The translations under genes and the position numbers were made by a program. Below, one piece after another: positions 1 through 12,256 of a DNA stretch of 64,000 nt. Source of the stretch: Plantago major (taxonomy: Eukaryota > Streptophyta > Magnoliopsida > Lamiales > Plantaginaceae); the NCBI GenBank assembly GCA_026545765.1, contig CM048843.1, positions 5,190,001-5,254,000 on the forward strand, in the 5' to 3' direction. A model generated the notes under the pieces. That model was given only the letters and a program-made list of their open reading frames with translations, was not told where the DNA came from and made no database searches. Positions within the stretch are counted from its first letter, which is position 1; the number at the start of each line of letters is the position of its first letter.

Positions 1-849
1 CTTTAGTCGCAACAGAAAGCTTTGATAATAAGTAAGATGCTTTGAGAGAGTAGGATGTTCAGAGTTCTATGTTTCAGCGTATGCAATGTGTGTTCTCTCA
101 AGCTGTCTAAGTGTTGATATTTATAGATGAATTTGAGTACCGTTTGAATAGTATCCGTTAGGCTCAAATTCGAACTATCGATATCTTGTATAGTATCTTT
201 ATGTGAGTTTTGTCTTCTTCTCGAAGTTGCCGTTGCCTTTACTCGCACATCTCTGTCTGCATTAATGCATTGTACTATACTTTTGTCTGTAGTGTCAACG
301 GAACTATGCTTTGTCGTAGACTAGACTTGTTATCTGATTCTTTGCACATCCTTGTCTTCATTCTTCAGATACCACTTGTTATTTATTGAAACAACTTTGT
401 TTGCAATATATGTTTCTTTTTCAGAAACGAGTTTAACGCTCAAGGTATCTGAGAATAGACATCTGTGGACACTTTCCTTGTCTTCAGATATGTATCTCAT
501 TTCTCAGATATCTCTTGTGACACGCTTTGTTTGAAATCGTTTCGCGTCACAAGATATCGCTAAGATATCTGAACAATAAATTCGATAATCTTGCAGCTTT
601 TCTTCAAGTCTTCAATTCTTGTTGAGCTTTACGCTTGGATGTCTTCTTCTTGGTCTTCTTCATAAAATAAAAATTACATTTTGAGACCTAACATCCTATA
701 CAAGATTAGCTAGACTATCATACTAAGTGAGTTTCCTCTTTTACAATGTTCAAGTGAACCAAGAGTACTAATCACCTTTCTGAGACTAAGATAAGTCATT
801 ATGTTGCTGAACAAAATCTAAGCATGATATTCTAACAAAATATCTAACA
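1..849 (-). repeat. 3' LTR of family A copy 1, partial
   Basis: This stretch aligns with 13095-13954, which is the matching part of the 5' LTR. It starts (minus strand) with TGTTAG at 849, directly after a purine-rich stretch (AAAATGGGGAAATT, minus strand) that fits a polypurine tract. It contains the LTR promoter sequence CTATAAATATC (minus strand, near 115-127). The remaining half lies left of the window. Differences from the 5' LTR cluster at CAG/CTG triplets. Confidence 0.92.
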
Positions 850-3800
850 AATTTCCCCATTTTGATCAGTCAACAATGACTATCTTCCCTATTACAAATC
901 TGGATGAGGAAACAATCCACCACTTAATCATTTCTTAAGATCTTTCAAATCATATAATTAAGTGCAGAAAGTAGACATCAACCAAATCACAAGGTGTTAT
1001 CTTTGCTGACAAGTTATCTTTTATAAAATACTATCCGAGAGTAAGTTCTTGGATAAGTCGCAACTAAAGATTACAGATAACTTAAATACATGATACGATT
1101 AAGCTCGACCAAGAAGATGCAAAGAAAATTACATAGTAAATTAGGACAACAGAGTAACCAAGCTCCAAGTAAACATCCTAAAGAACTAGTCTTCAAGTCT
1201 TCAATCTTCAAGTCTTCAACAAAATTTCTATGGATCACCAAATTTCCTATCTCCAAACCTTTTGATGTCATCGAATAATCATAGAGAAGAGTTCGACAGC
1301 ACCTCTGTGTCTCCGCAAATCCACGACTTCTTTGTAGGTTTTGGTAGGATTTTCTTTGAAAATGCTTGACCCATAGTACTTTCCCCACTTCCGGGCATGC
1401 TCTATTCGATATCCGAAAGCTTGAAGTATCCATAGATAATCTTCGATATCCGATGTCACCCTTGTATTGATCTTCTCGCCGATAGAACGACTCATGTGGT
1501 TCCACAGAAGTCTTGGTCTTGTGCCTGTTCTGTGATATTCGTAATCTTGTGCACATCATCCGCTTTCCATATGGACAATCATCGAGAGGTCCTTCTTCAT
1601 GGCTTCAGTTTCTTGACAACTTCAAAATCCAACCATGCTTTGATGTGATTGGTATTGATCAAGGTAGGTTTGTTCTTTCTCCATGCCATAAGTCGTTTGA
1701 GGATTGGTTCGAAATCTTGAATTTACCAATAGATGCTTCAGCCCGTAATCCAATAGCCATTTTTCCGATTGATGCACCAGAGATGAGGAATCATTGTCAT
1801 ACTTCACATACTCAATTTTGGCTTCTTCCGCCCGAGTGGAAGTTGACTTTGTCTTTGTTCAGCTCTCACTGCTCTTTCGCATCTTGAATTCTCTTTGGGG
1901 TTGTTGCTTGAAGAACTACCACCGGATAGACTTGGTATTTCCAGAGGGTGTTTTAGTCGCTAGGGCTTTGCGACTATGGGCTCGATTAGGCTTTCAATTT
2001 TCCTTTTACGTGAAGAGGAGCTTCATCTTCATCGCTTCTTCATCATCATCAAGATCAATTCTTGTGAGATCTTTGCCTTCTTCATTGCCCGTGGACTTGA
2101 TTTGAACTTCTTCTTCGTAAGATTCATCAATCCCTCTAACTTGTCTTCTCCTTGGAGCCTTGGTACTCCTTGGAGGTTTCTGTGCCATGGGCCTTGTTAC
2201 CATTTTGGTTCCTTCAGTAGGTCTCTGGGAAACAGCTTGGCTTGAGGAGGATTCATAGATTCTGAGTGGTGGCTGGGAAGTTTTTCTTCTTCCTTTCCGA
2301 AAAGACTACCTCATTTTTCTTGTTTTCATCTCCTTCTTCCCATTCCCCCGACTTTGAGGTCCAGATTTGTACTTTCTTTCCCCTTAGTCATTGTCATTGA
2401 CTCGGTCTCATAAAGGAATCTGAGAGAGAGTCAAAATGCCCTTGTAAATAGTTGTAGGCAGTGACCAACTTCTGAAGTTCGGCTTTGAGCTCCTGATTTT
2501 GCTTGATAAGTCCATTGTCCTTATCAGTGAGCTCTGCCAATGGGCCTAGGATGGCATCGCTTCCAAGCAGGTAACTTGCCTCTTGAAAAGCTTTTTCACT
2601 AAAGACACATCATCGTCCTTGTCATTCCTGATCCTTCCGAGCAATGATCATGCTAGTTGTTCTCGAGTGATGAGCTCGGTGAACTTTCTCATTTCGAGGG
2701 ATCGAGGCAATTACTTCCTTGTTTTGTGAAGACATCTCCTTATTCGCAGTAGCTAGTACTTGGTACTTGCTCATGTACTCTTGAGTGGACGTTTGGCGAT
2801 CTGTTGAAGATTGTAGGAGCAATCAACTTTCTTTTAAGTGAGAAACCGCTAGATGTTCATGGCGGTGTCCCGCCAAAGTCTTGTCTTCTTCATCATCCGA
2901 GGATTAGCCCGGTGATCTTCATCCTCTTGGACATTTTCATCAATTTTATCAAGTCCAAAGAACCATCTCGTAGATTTGTTTCTTTCTTTTTCGGGAGGAG
3001 GATGGTACTTCTTCAAGATGATGCGCCTTAGCATCATGCTTGACTTCAGATACTTCTTCAGTATCGAGTTCTTTGGTGATCTCTTGAACAGCATCCCGTA
3101 GCTCTTTAACCTCAGAGTAAGCAATCATTTCTTCTAAGTATAGATCTTGTAGTTGATCAATCTTATCTCTGGATTTAGCTATTTGGTCTTCCAGTTGAAG
3201 ATGGAGTCGTTGTTCTTCTTCAACAGTTATCCGAGTTGAGCACTTCAGTCCGAGTGTTTAATATTTTCCGATTGGTTTCTTGAAGCTCAACTACTTGCTC
3301 AAGAGAATCGTGTTGGTGAGAAGATGGATGAGTAGATTTCTGAGGTGATGAAGACGGAGATTTCTGTGAAGTCTTCTCAGTTTGCTTTTCAGCAGCTGAG
3401 GCATTGTTTCTCTGTGAAATTCCTCCGGTTCTTGGTGCAGGAGCATCATCATCATCCTTTTGGTGATGATCAGTGGGAGGTTCATCAAAGAAATTTTCAT
3501 TCATTTCTTCCTCCTCATCATCTTCAGATACAAGATTGATCACTTCCGGGATAGTGATCTTCTGCCCATTAACTTCTTCTTGTTCAGAAGGTATGGATTG
3601 CAGAGTCTGGGGTAGAACTGGCTTGAATGCCATCTGTAATCTTGTCTGACCATCTGCCTGTTCAAAGGCATGTATCAAACTATGCGCCACTTCTCTGGAA
3701 AAGTCCTTGTGTAGTAGAGTCGCGAATCAGATGTTGTTCTCAGAGCAACATTGCTTGGACATATGTTTCGTGTCAAGAGCTCATGCCCGTTGGTTGATCG

Positions 3801-6697
3801 CTTATTCTCAATATTTCGGAGAGATCGAGCACCTTAACTTCTCGCCATTTTTGAAGCATTGAATGTGCTTTGGCAAAGTGTGAGCTTTGAAGAAGTGAAG
3901 TAGGTCCCTTGTTTCTTCAATGGGAACCTGCTTTGCATCTGTTTGAGCCTGAAAGAAAGAGTTTTGAGTGAGTTTCAAAACTTTGGTAGAAATCTGAGTA
4001 GAAGTGTAGTTTAGTTTCTGAGTTACCTGAGTAAGAACATCAGGCTCGGATACTTGTTCTCTTGGGACAATTGGTGTCTCGATATCTTGTGGTGAGGTGG
4101 AGACTTTGAATTCGGTCCTCATCAACCTTTCTTTCTTGAACACGAGAATTAACATTATTACAATACTTAGGAATTTTATCAAGAAGAACTTTAAGTGACA
4201 AGTCGATATCCGAGAGGTCAATTACCTCCATGGAGGCTCAGATACTTGTCTCTCGGAGACTTGTGCGCCTCGAATCTTTTCTTGTGATGAAGCCTTTGAT
4301 GCCTCATCAATTTCCATAGTGTGGGATGTCGCAACTTTGTCCCTTGCACTTCTACTGATTGAGCTGTAAGTAGATAGTATTGAATAATTTAGAAGAAGTT
4401 TTAAGATAACCCAGTGAAGAGTACTTATCACTGATTTTCATATACCTTCAAGTTTGAAAGCTCAGTGATGTGTGCTTCAGAAACCTTGTTGGTTTCTGGG
4501 TTTGTCTCTGGCATTTCTGCCTTATCTTCTTCCATCTCAGTTGGAGCCTGTTAGAAACATTTATCATTAATGATCATACAAACATTTTTACTGAAAAGTT
4601 AGTTCTCTTTAAGAATCATTTACCGTGGCGTGCTCAGATTTCTCAAGAGTTGAGGTTGAAGGAACCTCTTTTTCAGTATCTGAGGTAAGCTTTTCAGCTT
4701 CCTCTTGTTTTTCCGTTTCTAACTCAGCCTGTAACAAAGAGATTCTTATAAGGTAACAAGATTTATAAGTATAAAATTTTTCACAAGGTAAGAGTTAAAC
4801 CAGTCATTTACCTGAGCGGTTTCAGGCTGATTGGTCTCTGGAACTTGTGACCTTTCTATACATTGGTCGTCTTGTCCCAGTTCAGTTTCTTTGTTTGAAG
4901 TTTCTGGTACTTCACACCTTCCCTGAGTATGCAACTCAGTTGCCTCCCCTGGTTGATCATTCTGAGTAGATGTCTCAGTTTGATCCCTCTCATTGAGTTG
5001 GGGAACCTGCTCAATTACAGGATTTTCTTCAGCATACTGTATTGCTGGTATTTCAAAATGGAGTTCATTTACCATTTAATCAACCACTTGTGGCTGTTGT
5101 GATTGTTGTGTTTGTGGTTGTTGTGGTTGTCTGGAAGCAGAAGATTGATCAGTTGAATGTTCTTCCAGATTCTTAGATGTGGCATTTCCATCAGCATCTG
5201 TTAAAACTAAGATACCACTCATCAGGGCTTTGTGAAGTTGTGTAAGAGAGTCATTCCCTGATGATGTGTTTGCACCAACAACCTTTGCTATAGGTGCAGC
5301 AACCTGTGGTGTAAGTTCTTCTTCAGATACCTTATCACCAGTTACTTGTTCAGTAACTTTAGCTCTCTTTGAATTTTCTAGGACTTGAGAGATGACTAGT
5401 TCATCATCTTCATCGTCAGAGCTCTCATCAGCATTGGGAACTGATTGGTCCATTATTCCTGCGATTTCTGCAGATGGGGCTTGGTGTTTTTCACCACTTT
5501 TGGCAGCATTCATGAGTTCATCAGCAAGGCTTTCTTCATTTGTCGCAACATTTCTGAAAGCACTTTCTCTTGCTGAGTCTACTTGTTCAGTAGGTGATAA
5601 CTCTTTTGCAGCATTAATGAGTTCATCTGCCATGTTTGTAGATTTCTGAGAATTGACAACCTCTTTGGGTGTGTCTTCTGATTTGCCAGCGGACTTCTTT
5701 CTTGAAGTTCTGGGCTTCTTGGTCGCAACCTTTTCTTCAGATATCTTTTCAGATTTTCTCTTCTTAGGACCTTTCTGAGACCCAGTAACCTTTTTCATCA
5801 GATTTGTATATTCATACTTGTAGAGTAAGTTACTGTTGGCTATTTCAGCCGTCTCTCTGAGCTCAATGCCAAGCTTTTCCAGCAAGTAGCATATCTTCAG
5901 ACCATATCCCATCGGGCCTTTGGCTCAGCTAGTCCTTTAACAATCTTAGGCTTGAAGCCTTGAATCTTCTTCACAAATTTCATGAAGGCGTACTTTCCCC
6001 AGTTGAAAGGGTTTTCCAGCCTTTTGTCTTGTTGATTCAGCAAGAACATCATGATCCACCGTTCTTGGCTTATCTGGTCAGCACCTCCTTGTAGACCATA
6101 AAAGCATCTGTGAAGAATGCAAGCCAGTACATCCCAGTGAACTAACATATGTCTGGTTCGAATGTCAGCAAGCTTGAACTCAGTGGGTGTATCTGATTTC
6201 TCAAGATCACACACATCACTGTAAAGTTCTTTAACACCTTCAAGGAGTTCCTCATCCTTGGTGTTTATTTCAAAATCCTTTCCAAGATTTTGAACCTCAA
6301 ACAACTTACAGAAAGTTGTTAAGTCTGAAGGATTTCCTTCTCGATCGAGGTTTTGATAGACACTATTTCGGTGCCTTCGATACACGAAATAATCCTGAGT
6401 TGTTGTAAAATTCCAACACATCAAGTGATGAAATTCCACTAGGCGGCAGATAAAGCCCTTGATTTGTGCCTTTTCAAGCATGTCAAGAATTAGCTTTACA
6501 GCTTGGTTCTCTATTGCAGCCGTGAGGTATTTCTCAACCATGGCACCACCCCAAATCATTATGTGACTTGAAGTCCAATGGTCAGGATTGAAAGCTCCTA
6601 CCAGTCGATTGTTAACAATAACCAACTCTGGTGCTTGCTTTTCAGCAGTACGAGTGGAGGATTGGGATTTATGTGTAGAAGTGTTCTTGGAGGCCAT
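850..6697 (-). pseudogene. Extra (envelope-like position) coding region of family A copy 1
   Basis: Between RNase H and the 3' LTR lie about 6 kb with minus-strand coding character. The first part (about 5076-6697) begins with a Met at 6697 preceded by a TATA-like stretch. It has a globular segment (motifs IMIWGGAMVEKYL, ISQERWIMMFLL, NPFNWGKYAFMKF) followed by a basic, Lys/Ser-rich segment with nuclear-signal-like KKRKSEK and a Gln/Pro-rich tail. The remainder (about 850-5075) is acidic and low complexity, broken by short gaps with GT-AG borders that look like introns. The same arrangement is present in the copy at 60902-64000, so it is a family trait. Position matches the envelope-like frame of Sireviruses, but I see no clear signal peptide or membrane anchor, so envelope function is not shown. 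Broken in several places. Confidence 0.6.
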
Positions 6698-7499
6698 CTC
6701 TTTATATAGTAAGGATTTGAAGCTTGTGTTTGAAAGAGATTCGATTGAGTGATTCTTTTCAGAAAAACTTAATCAAGAAATGCAGAGATTTTAGAGAAGT
6801 TGCAGAGGATTAGGAGAAGGTTTTTGCTGTATTGATGCAAGTTGAAATTTCGGATTAGGCAAAAGTGATTTCATTTGCCAAAATCCTATATATATAGCAA
6901 GTGAATCTCAACAGACAAATATATACAAATTGATTTTGTGTATACGTATCTGTGATTTGCAAACAGGCGTGAGCAAAAGCTAGTTCGGCATTAAATGCTT
7001 AGTGGGCCATGTCTGAATGTCAACAGTCCACTATTTACTGTGAATTAATTTCTGCCGTTAAGATCAAGCGCTTGAATTCATCAAGGGTCACCATTGCTTC
7101 TCCAGCAATGATCACAATCAACAAATGTAATTGTGCCCATTTAATGAATTTTGGCTAATAGCTATCTGAATCACAATTCTGTTGGAGCAAGGACACTGTT
7201 CGCATCTGAATTTGTCTTATACTTAGGATTTTCCCAAGTTTTTCATCAAAATAGAAATAGTGTGAGATTCAAGAGAGTAGTTGACTGCAGATAGTTATGC
7301 TATTCTCTTTTGTGTTCCCCGTTCATAGAATGATTCAGTTATCTGAGTTCCCGTCTCAGAGATCTTAAGCTATCTTTTTGCTCTTTAGCCTTTTTGACTT
7401 CTGGGTTCCTGTTCCAGATACCTCTTCTCTCTTTTCTGGATACCCGTTCCAGATACCTCTTCTCTGGATGCCCGTTCCAGATACCTGAACTTTTTCAGT

Positions 7500-10400
7500 T
7501 CATTGGTAGTTCCATTAGTCCAAGACTATGTCTTAAGGCTAAGAATCTGCTTTCTTGTAGTGGCTTAGTGAAGATATCTGCAAGTTGGTCTTCAGTCCCA
7601 ATCTTGAGTATCTCTAAATTGCCTTTTTCAACATGGTCTCTGATGAAGTGATGTCTAACATCAATGTGCTTTGTTCTGGCATGAAATTTAGGATTCTGTG
7701 TAATCGCAATAGCACTTGTGTTATCACAGAAAATGGGAGTTTTCTTCTCATCGAGTCCATAGTCTTTAAGTTGTTGTTGTATCCACAGAATTTGTGTTGC
7801 ACAACAACCAAGACAATATATTCAAATCTGTGGTAGAAGTTGCAATTGAGTTTTTCTTCTTGCTAAACCATGAGATAAGTCTAGTGCCCAGAAACTGACA
7901 AGTTCCTGAGGTGCTTTTCCTATCAAGCAATGATCCAAAGATAATCAAAGATCGAGTACCCAGCTAAACTCAATTCACTTTCTCTAGGATACCACAGTCC
8001 TACATCTACTGTACCCTTCACATACCTTAATATTTTCATAGCAATGTTGTAGTGTGTTTGCATTGGATTTGTCTGAAATCTAGCACATACTCCAAAGATA
8101 TTGAATATCGTCTACTTGCGGTGAGGTAAAGTAGTGAACCTATCAACTTCCTATACTTATGTTCTTCAACACTCTTATCCGATTCAAGATAGGTCATTTT
8201 GGTTCCAATGCTCATAGGTATCTTAGCATTCTTTCAAGGCTTAAGATTGAATTTTGTGAGCATGTTTTGCATACTTTGTTTGACTAATGAATATTCCATC
8301 ATTGAGTTGCTTGACTTGCAATCCTAGGAAATAATTCATTTCTCCCATCATGCTCATCTCAAACTTGCTTTTCATGAGATTTGCAAAGTCATTACAAAGT
8401 TGCTTGTCCTTAGATCCAAATATGATGTCATCAACATATACTTGAACTAAGAGTAGTTTCCCATCATGATTTAAGGTAAATAAAGTTTTATCAACTTCAC
8501 CTTTCTTGAAACCACTTTCCAGAAGGTATTTGGCCAAAGTGTCATACCATGCTCTTGGAGCCTGTTTCAGTCCATACAGAGCTTTCTGTAGTTTATAGAC
8601 CATTCTACTTTCTGAGGAAACTTCAAAGCCAGGTGGTTGCTCAACATAAACTTCTTCTGCAAGTTCACCGTTTAGAAATGCGCTTTTGACATCCATCTGA
8701 TAAACTTTGAAATTTTTATGAGCTGCAAAGGCTAGAAAGAGTCTTATTGCATCCAATCTGGCAACTGGTGCATATGACTCATCATAATCTAAGCCTTCAG
8801 TCTGAGTGAATCCCTTGGCAACCAATGTTGCTTTGTTTCTGGTTATTTCACCAGTTTCATTCATTTTGTTTCTGAAAACCCACTTAGTTCCAATCACAGA
8901 TATTCCTTCAATAAATGGAACTAGTTTCCAGACTTTGTTTCTCTCAAATTGATCCAACTCTTCTTGCATTGCAGAGATCCAGTCTTGGTCTCCTAATGCT
9001 TCTTCTATACTTTTAGGTTCGATATTCGAGATGAAACATCCAAAGAGAGAATCAGTATTTTCAGCTATTGCTCTCCTAGTCCTAACATCCTGATTAATTG
9101 GTCCAATTATATCCTTTGTAGGATGATCTTTGATCCATTTCATCAAAGGTTTAGTGCTAGTAGGATCAATATCCAGGTGATCTGAATGTGAATCACTAGG
9201 ATTTTGATTTGATACTTTTTCAGTATCTAAGATATCTGACATATGAGAAATGTCATGGATATCTGACACTTTTTCAGTGTTAGAGATATCTGAGACATGC
9301 ATTTCAAAGATTCTTATTTTCGTATACCTCTCCATGATGAAGGTTCTCGAGAACTGCTCCATTTCGAAAACTCATAGGAAATTCCTCATCATGTTTGTGA
9401 GTCATCTTGTTGTTACTAGGCTTTCCAAGCTTTTCTACGTCAGAGTCATCCTCACTTTCCATAACGATGTTTTTCCTTTCTGAGGGTTCTTCTTTAGTAT
9501 CCCTCAGTAATAGTTCTTTGAACTTTTCTGAGAGTTCATCAGTAGGAGGTGTTTTCTTGCTTCCTTCATAGAATACAACATGAACTGATTCTTCAATTTT
9601 CTTTGTTCTTTTGTTGTAAACTCTGTAAGCTTTGCTGTTTGTGGAATAGCCAAGAAAAACACCTTCATCTGCCTTTGGTTGAAATGTTCTCAGATAATCT
9701 TTCCCATTGTTTAGAACAAAACATCTACAACCAAATACTCTCAGATGTTTGATATTAGGAGGTCTTCCAACCAAAATTTCATAGGGGGTCCTGTCATGGT
9801 GTTTGTTTATCAAGCATCTGTTCTGAGTGTAGCAGGCTGTGTTTACAGCTTCAACCCAATATATTTCACTTATCTCAGTGTCAGCTAGCATTGTCCTTGC
9901 AGCTTCTTTAAGGGTTCTGTTTTTCCTTTCTGCAACACCATTTTGTTGAGGTGTTCTTACAGAGGAAAGTTGGTGTTGTATACCTTTGCAGGTACAAAAC
10001 TCCTTTATGTACTGATTGACAAACTCAGTACCATGATCTGTTCTGATTGCAGATACCTTTTCATTTTTCATGATTTCAAGCTTTTTCAGCAAGTTTGGTA
10101 TCTCCACCCTGGCATCAGATTTGTGTTTCAGAAAGACAACCCAAGTGAATCTTGAGAAGTCATCTACAACAACCAGACCATATTTCTTTCCTGCATAACT
10201 AGTTACAGATGATTCAAAAAGATCCATATGTAAAAGTTGCAGTGGTCTAACACTAGAGTGTCTGATTTTGGACTTGAAAGAGATCTTAGATTGTTTCCCC
10301 ATCGGCGAAGTGCGTAAGATACTATCCTTTCTGAAAGATGTTTTGGGAAGACCAACCACTAACTCTTTCTTGCAAGTCTGTTCAGAGTTTTGAAATTCAA

Positions 10401-10870
10401 GTGACTCATTCTTTTGTGCCATAACCAGTGCTCTTCTGTGTGACCAGATTGACTCACCATGAGACATTCTTGATTGTGGCGGATGCCCATCGGCAACATA
10501 AAGACCGCCTTTCCCCGACCAACTAAGGTCTGCTTTGACTCATTGTCAATTAGTTTGCAGTATTTGGCTTTGAACTTTATAGTAAAACCCTTGTCTGCAA
10601 ACTGGCTCATGCTAAATAGATTGTATTTCAAATCCTTAACATGTAATACGTCAGTGATTGTTAAAGTTCCCAATTTGACGTTGCCAAATCCCAGAGAGGG
10701 ATTTAATTCTCCTCCAGCAAATCTGATATCTGGTCCTGTGTTGCAAGCTTTGTAGTCAACCAGATTTGCTTTGTCTCCTGTCATGTGCTTTCGCATCCAC
10801 TATCAAATAGCCATTGTGCTTTAGTCCGAAGCATTCTCATCACCATAAGACGCTTTTCTATCTTTGGAGA
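7500..10870 (-). pseudogene. pol region (protease, integrase, RT, RNase H) of family A copy 1
   Basis: Reading on the minus strand from right to left, the protease region (about 10360-10860) has the DSGC-type active site context followed by KHMTGD. The integrase core (about 9700-10430) shows VVDDFSRFTWVVF, RTDHGTEFVN and TPQQNGVAERKNRTL. The RT (about 8240-9000) shows [23 protein letters not shown] and the catalytic YVDDIIFG. RNase H remnants lie about 7640-7960. The order PR-INT-RT-RH is diagnostic of Ty1/copia. The region is a fossil with several breaks; RNase H is the most decayed part. Confidence 0.92.
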
Positions 10871-11175
10871 TGTCCGGTCCAATTTCAAAGAACTCCACAC
10901 ATTTCATTCTTCTTGAGGCGAAGTTGATTATATCATGAGTAACTCCACATAGTTCGGTGATGGTAGGGTTGAATCATCTGAATTGTCATCTTCGTAACTG
11001 CTTCAACGTCTAGAGCATCCGGTTGAATTTGGATTTTCTTTCTTTCTTCGCTAACAAAGCTTTCGCTTCTTCCGAAGATTCTTCTATCTTTCTTGTCTTT
11101 GTCCTTAGTTTGTTGAGGCGTGACAATCCTTCTGAAGTGGCGAGGTTTACGTGAGAAACAGATATCCTTTCTAAT

Positions 11176-12139
11176 TTACGCTTCCTCAAGACATGATACT
11201 TTCTCGAGTGGCTTGTTCAAATGAGCTTTGCATATTTTTGTCTTGGTGATAGTTTGAGCTAGATGCTTTTTCACTTCTCTTTGGCTTTTCTTCTCAATTT
11301 CTCGACTGACAAATTTACTCATTTGCTTTGCAGCAAGAGCATCCTCAGTCTCCTCCTTGCTTTTCTTTTTTTCAGAAGTTCCTTGATTAACTAGAGCAAC
11401 ATTCTGCAACTTTTCAGTTGTTTGTTCTCTCTGAGTTGTCTCATAGTCAACAGTAGCAAGATGAGAGAAAAGTTCCACTGGAGTAATATTTGGCATACCT
11501 TGGTTGAAATAAAAGAATTTAGTATGCTCCCAGTTGTGGTTAAGACTTCTGACAATAGTCTTAATCTTTTCTGACTGAGAGTATCTATTGCTTTCCCAAG
11601 TCGCCATATCACTCATAAGAGTGGTAAATCTGAAATCAAGTTCTTCCAGAGTTTCAGTGGGACCTTGTTTGAAATTTTGAAATTTCAACTTTAGAACTTC
11701 GAACTTGTTTTCCTTGGTTTTCTCAATTCCGGCACAGATTTCTTCAATCAGTTGCCAGGCGACTTTCGCCGTTTTAGCACCCCACAGTTTACACTGTATG
11801 TGCTCTGGTGTCGATCTGATGATGATGTTACGAGCTTGACCATCCAGACGATTCCTCTTGGCATCTTCCGATGTCCAGAGTTCTCTGGGATTTGGTTCAG
11901 AATAACGTGACCGAGAGATCTTCCACTAGTCGACGATCTGTTTGTGAAGATCCTTCGCTTTGATCTCTGTCTCTTCCACTTGAAACCTCCATGACTTGCT
12001 TAAGTTGTTGAATGACTATTGGGCCATTCTTTATTACTTCGATCATCTCGTCACTTATGGCTTCAAGGTGGAGCATCATGTTATTTTTCCATTTCTCGTA
12101 GTTCTCTGGTTTGAGAATGGGTGCATCACTCAGAGACAT
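11176..12139 (-). pseudogene. gag region of family A copy 1
   Basis: The frame opens with MSLSDAP at 12139 and continues with the plant copia Gag pattern NYEKWKNNMMLHLEAI, then the UBN2-like block ending in TTEKLQNVAL. It corresponds to the better preserved gag at 54282-55157 in the right-hand copy. Zinc-knuckle and coiled-coil parts would lie further left (about 10900-11176) but are decayed. Broken. Confidence 0.88.
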
Positions 12140-12242
12140 ACCTGCACACTTAACACACAAATTAAATAGTCCTCAAAAGTGAACAACGTTCCTTCACCTA
12201 TCTGGGGATCTAGGTTCAGTGCAGAAGGCTGGTGAACCTCCT

Positions 12243-12254
12243 GCTCTGATACCA
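12243..12254 (-). other. Primer binding site, initiator-Met tRNA type
   Basis: The minus strand reads TGGTATCAGAGC two bases inside the 5' LTR end. This is the standard plant copia site complementary to the 3' end of initiator methionine tRNA. It fixes the 5' LTR boundary and the orientation of the element. Confidence 0.95.
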
Positions 12255-12256
12255 CT

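Noticed and set aside
2849-4431. Several minus- and plus-strand frames treated as separate genes
   Set aside because: They are pieces or shadows of the extra coding region of the copia element.
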